NCBI RefSeq assembly: GCF_036687315.1
Contig: NZ_CP144683.1
Coordinates: 3,232,001-3,296,000 of the forward strand
DNA length: 64,000 bases
DNA from: Sphingopyxis sp. TUF1
Lineage (GTDB): Bacteria > Pseudomonadota > Alphaproteobacteria > Sphingomonadales > Sphingomonadaceae
Reading direction: 5' to 3'
Shown here: piece by piece, positions 63,018 through 64,000 of the stretch
Layout of the letters: each line of letters begins with the position of its first letter
Position numbering within the stretch: position 1 is the stretch's first letter
The notes under the pieces: model-generated
Database searches by the model: none
What the model was told of the DNA's origin: nothing
What the model saw: the letters and a program-made list of their open reading frames with translations, nothing else
Made by a program: the position numbers and the translations under genes

Positions 63018-63515
63018 TCAGGCGTCGTCCGTTTCGCCGTCGCCATTGTCGGCGAGGTTGATCGGGCCGTTGGGCTGGACCGTCGAGATCGCGTGCTTGT
63101 AGACGAGCTGCACTTGCCGCTCGCGCTCGAGCAACATGCAGAAGAGGTCGAACGCAACGATATCGCCCTGCAGCATCACGCCGTTGACGAGGAACATCGT
63201 CACCGATTCGTCCGAGCGGCGCACCGCGTTCAGAAACACGTCTTGCAGCGCCTTGCCTTTGCTAGCAGGCGCATCGCGCAGATTGCCGCCCAGCAGCGAC
63301 AGATCGAAGTCATGCGAAGGCATCACAGTCGAAATCGCATGCTTGTAGACGAGCTGCGACTGGCCATCGCGGCGAAGCAGCAGCGAGAAATTGTCGAACC
63401 AGGTGATGATGCCCTGAAGCTTGACGCCCTTTACGAGAAACATCGTGACGGGGGTTTTGCTCTTACGGAGAGCGTTGAGGAAAATATCCTGAAGATTCTG
63501 GTTTTTATCGGACAC
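63018..63515 (-). CDS. hfq: Double-domain RNA chaperone Hfq
   Basis: 165 residues from GTG 63515, with AGGAGG 5 bases upstream. Two complete Hfq (Sm) domains are joined: residues about 7-67 ([13 protein letters not shown] to VYKHAISTV) and 89-149 ([13 protein letters not shown] to VYKHAISTV), with a period of 82 residues. Both keep QD at the start and the YKHAIST Sm2 motif. The copies differ at RNA-contact positions: KLQG against MLQG, and N/L in the FD-x-F motif. A trimer of this chain would make a six-domain ring. It also has a short acidic C-terminus. Confidence 0.93.
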   Translation of the reverse strand: MSDKNQNLQDIFLNALRKSKTPVTMFLVKGVKLQGIITWFDNFSLLLRRDGQSQLVYKHAISTVMPSHDFDLSLLGGNLRDAPASKGKALQDVFLNAVRRSDESVTMFLVNGVMLQGDIVAFDLFCMLLERERQVQLVYKHAISTVQPNGPINLADNGDGETDDA

Positions 63516-63631
63516 ATTTGCCTCCTGTTCTTGGCGGTGAAACCGCGGGTATGGCGCCGGTTTTCCGGCATTCAAAACCTTATTCTTGCACGCAATATGG
63601 GGCAAAGCGCGTATATCGTCCAGCGTTAAGC

Positions 63632-64000
63632 CTAGCTTTCGCCTTCCGAACTCTCGGTAAGCCCCAAAAGTTTCAGTTTGCGGTGCAGCGCCGATCGCTC
63701 CATGCCGATAAAACTCGCGGTGCGCGAGATATTGCCCGAAAAGCGGTTGATCTGGATGCGCAGATATTCGCGTTCAAAATTCTCGCGCGCTTCCTTGAGC
63801 GGGATTGCGGTGATCGATTCCGAGTTGGGCAGAATGTCGGCGCCACCGCGCACCAGTTCGGCGGGCAGCATATCGGCGTCGATGCGCGCCAGCCTGTCGC
63901 TCGGCGCCAAAATCATCACGCGTTCGATCACATTGCGCAGCTCGCGTACATTTCCCGGCCATTCGTGCGCCTGCAGCGCCGCCATCGCCTCGGCGCTGAT
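63632..64000 (-). CDS. ntrX: NtrX-type nitrogen response regulator, C-terminal part
   Basis: The gene leaves the window at the right edge; about 122 codons are visible. They hold the end of the AAA+ sigma-54 activator domain ([20 protein letters not shown]) and a Fis-type helix-turn-helix ([20 protein letters not shown]). The order ntrX-hfq-hflX on one strand is the standard alphaproteobacterial arrangement, which supports NtrX over NtrC. The N-terminal receiver domain is outside the window. Confidence 0.9.
   Translation of the reverse strand: MSAEAMAALQAHEWPGNVRELRNVIERVMILAPSDRLARIDADMLPAELVRGGADILPNSESITAIPLKEARENFEREYLRIQINRFSGNISRTASFIGMERSALHRKLKLLGLTESSEGES

Overview
The window looks like chromosomal core DNA from a GC-rich alphaproteobacterium of the order Sphingomonadales, most likely Sphingopyxis or a close relative. 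The evidence is the codon style, the order ntrX-hfq-hflX-mazG, the lepB-rnc-era operon, the ScfR-type regulator beside propionyl-CoA genes, and many short palindromic repeats of types typical of sphingomonads. This placement is inferred from gene content, not from an alignment. I see no phage, insertion sequence with a transposase, CRISPR array or rRNA operon.

Layout. 1-5508: end of plsY, dprA, a secreted von Willebrand A protein and topA. 5509-5983: a gene-free gap with repeats. 5984-8432 (minus): era, rnc, lepB. 8576-11639: pgi and gor. 11679-22206: a propionyl-CoA locus: a divergent ScfR/PccR-like regulator, pccB, methylmalonyl-CoA epimerase, methylmalonyl-CoA mutase, a small secreted protein, bioB, a secreted esterase-like protein and pccA. 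Together these turn propionyl-CoA into succinyl-CoA, and bioB makes the biotin that the carboxylase needs. 22352-32919: mixed housekeeping genes: cyclase-family hydrolase, MHS transporter, alr, phaR, archaeal-type proS, a GNAT, rnr, a MmyB-like regulator with a divergent membrane protein, and a UspA protein.

33080-36320: pyruvate dehydrogenase E2 and E3 genes, separated by a small DUF559 (endonuclease-like) gene that is bracketed by inverted copies of a complex palindromic repeat. 36452-38484: a PAP2 phosphatase and a secreted amidohydrolase. 38569-49581: a beta-oxidation cluster (phosphatase, enoyl-CoA hydratase, alpha-methylacyl-CoA racemase, thiolase, short-chain dehydrogenase, three acyl-CoA dehydrogenases, nitronate monooxygenase), interrupted by a divergent PhoX-type gene. 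The racemase suggests alpha-methyl-branched acyl-CoA substrates, whose oxidation yields propionyl-CoA for the locus upstream. 49695-52453: a hydrolase/flavin-reductase fusion, a LysR regulator and a dehydrogenase-like protein without the usual catalytic residues. 52629-52718: tRNA-Ser(TGA).

52862-61691: a long same-strand run joining cell-wall enzymes (lytic transglycosylase, RlpA, D,D-carboxypeptidase) to tmk, holB, metG, tatD, an MBL hydrolase, a 58-residue membrane protein and mazG. 61669-64000 (minus): hflX, an hfq gene encoding two Hfq domains in one chain, and the end of ntrX.

The most notable signals are the DUF559 gene inside paired inverted palindromes, with two gene-less pairs of the same architecture elsewhere in the window; an intergenic-type palindrome that sits in frame inside the E2 linkers; the double Hfq; and two nearly identical operator-like sites placed exactly 42 bases upstream of two acyl-CoA dehydrogenase genes.
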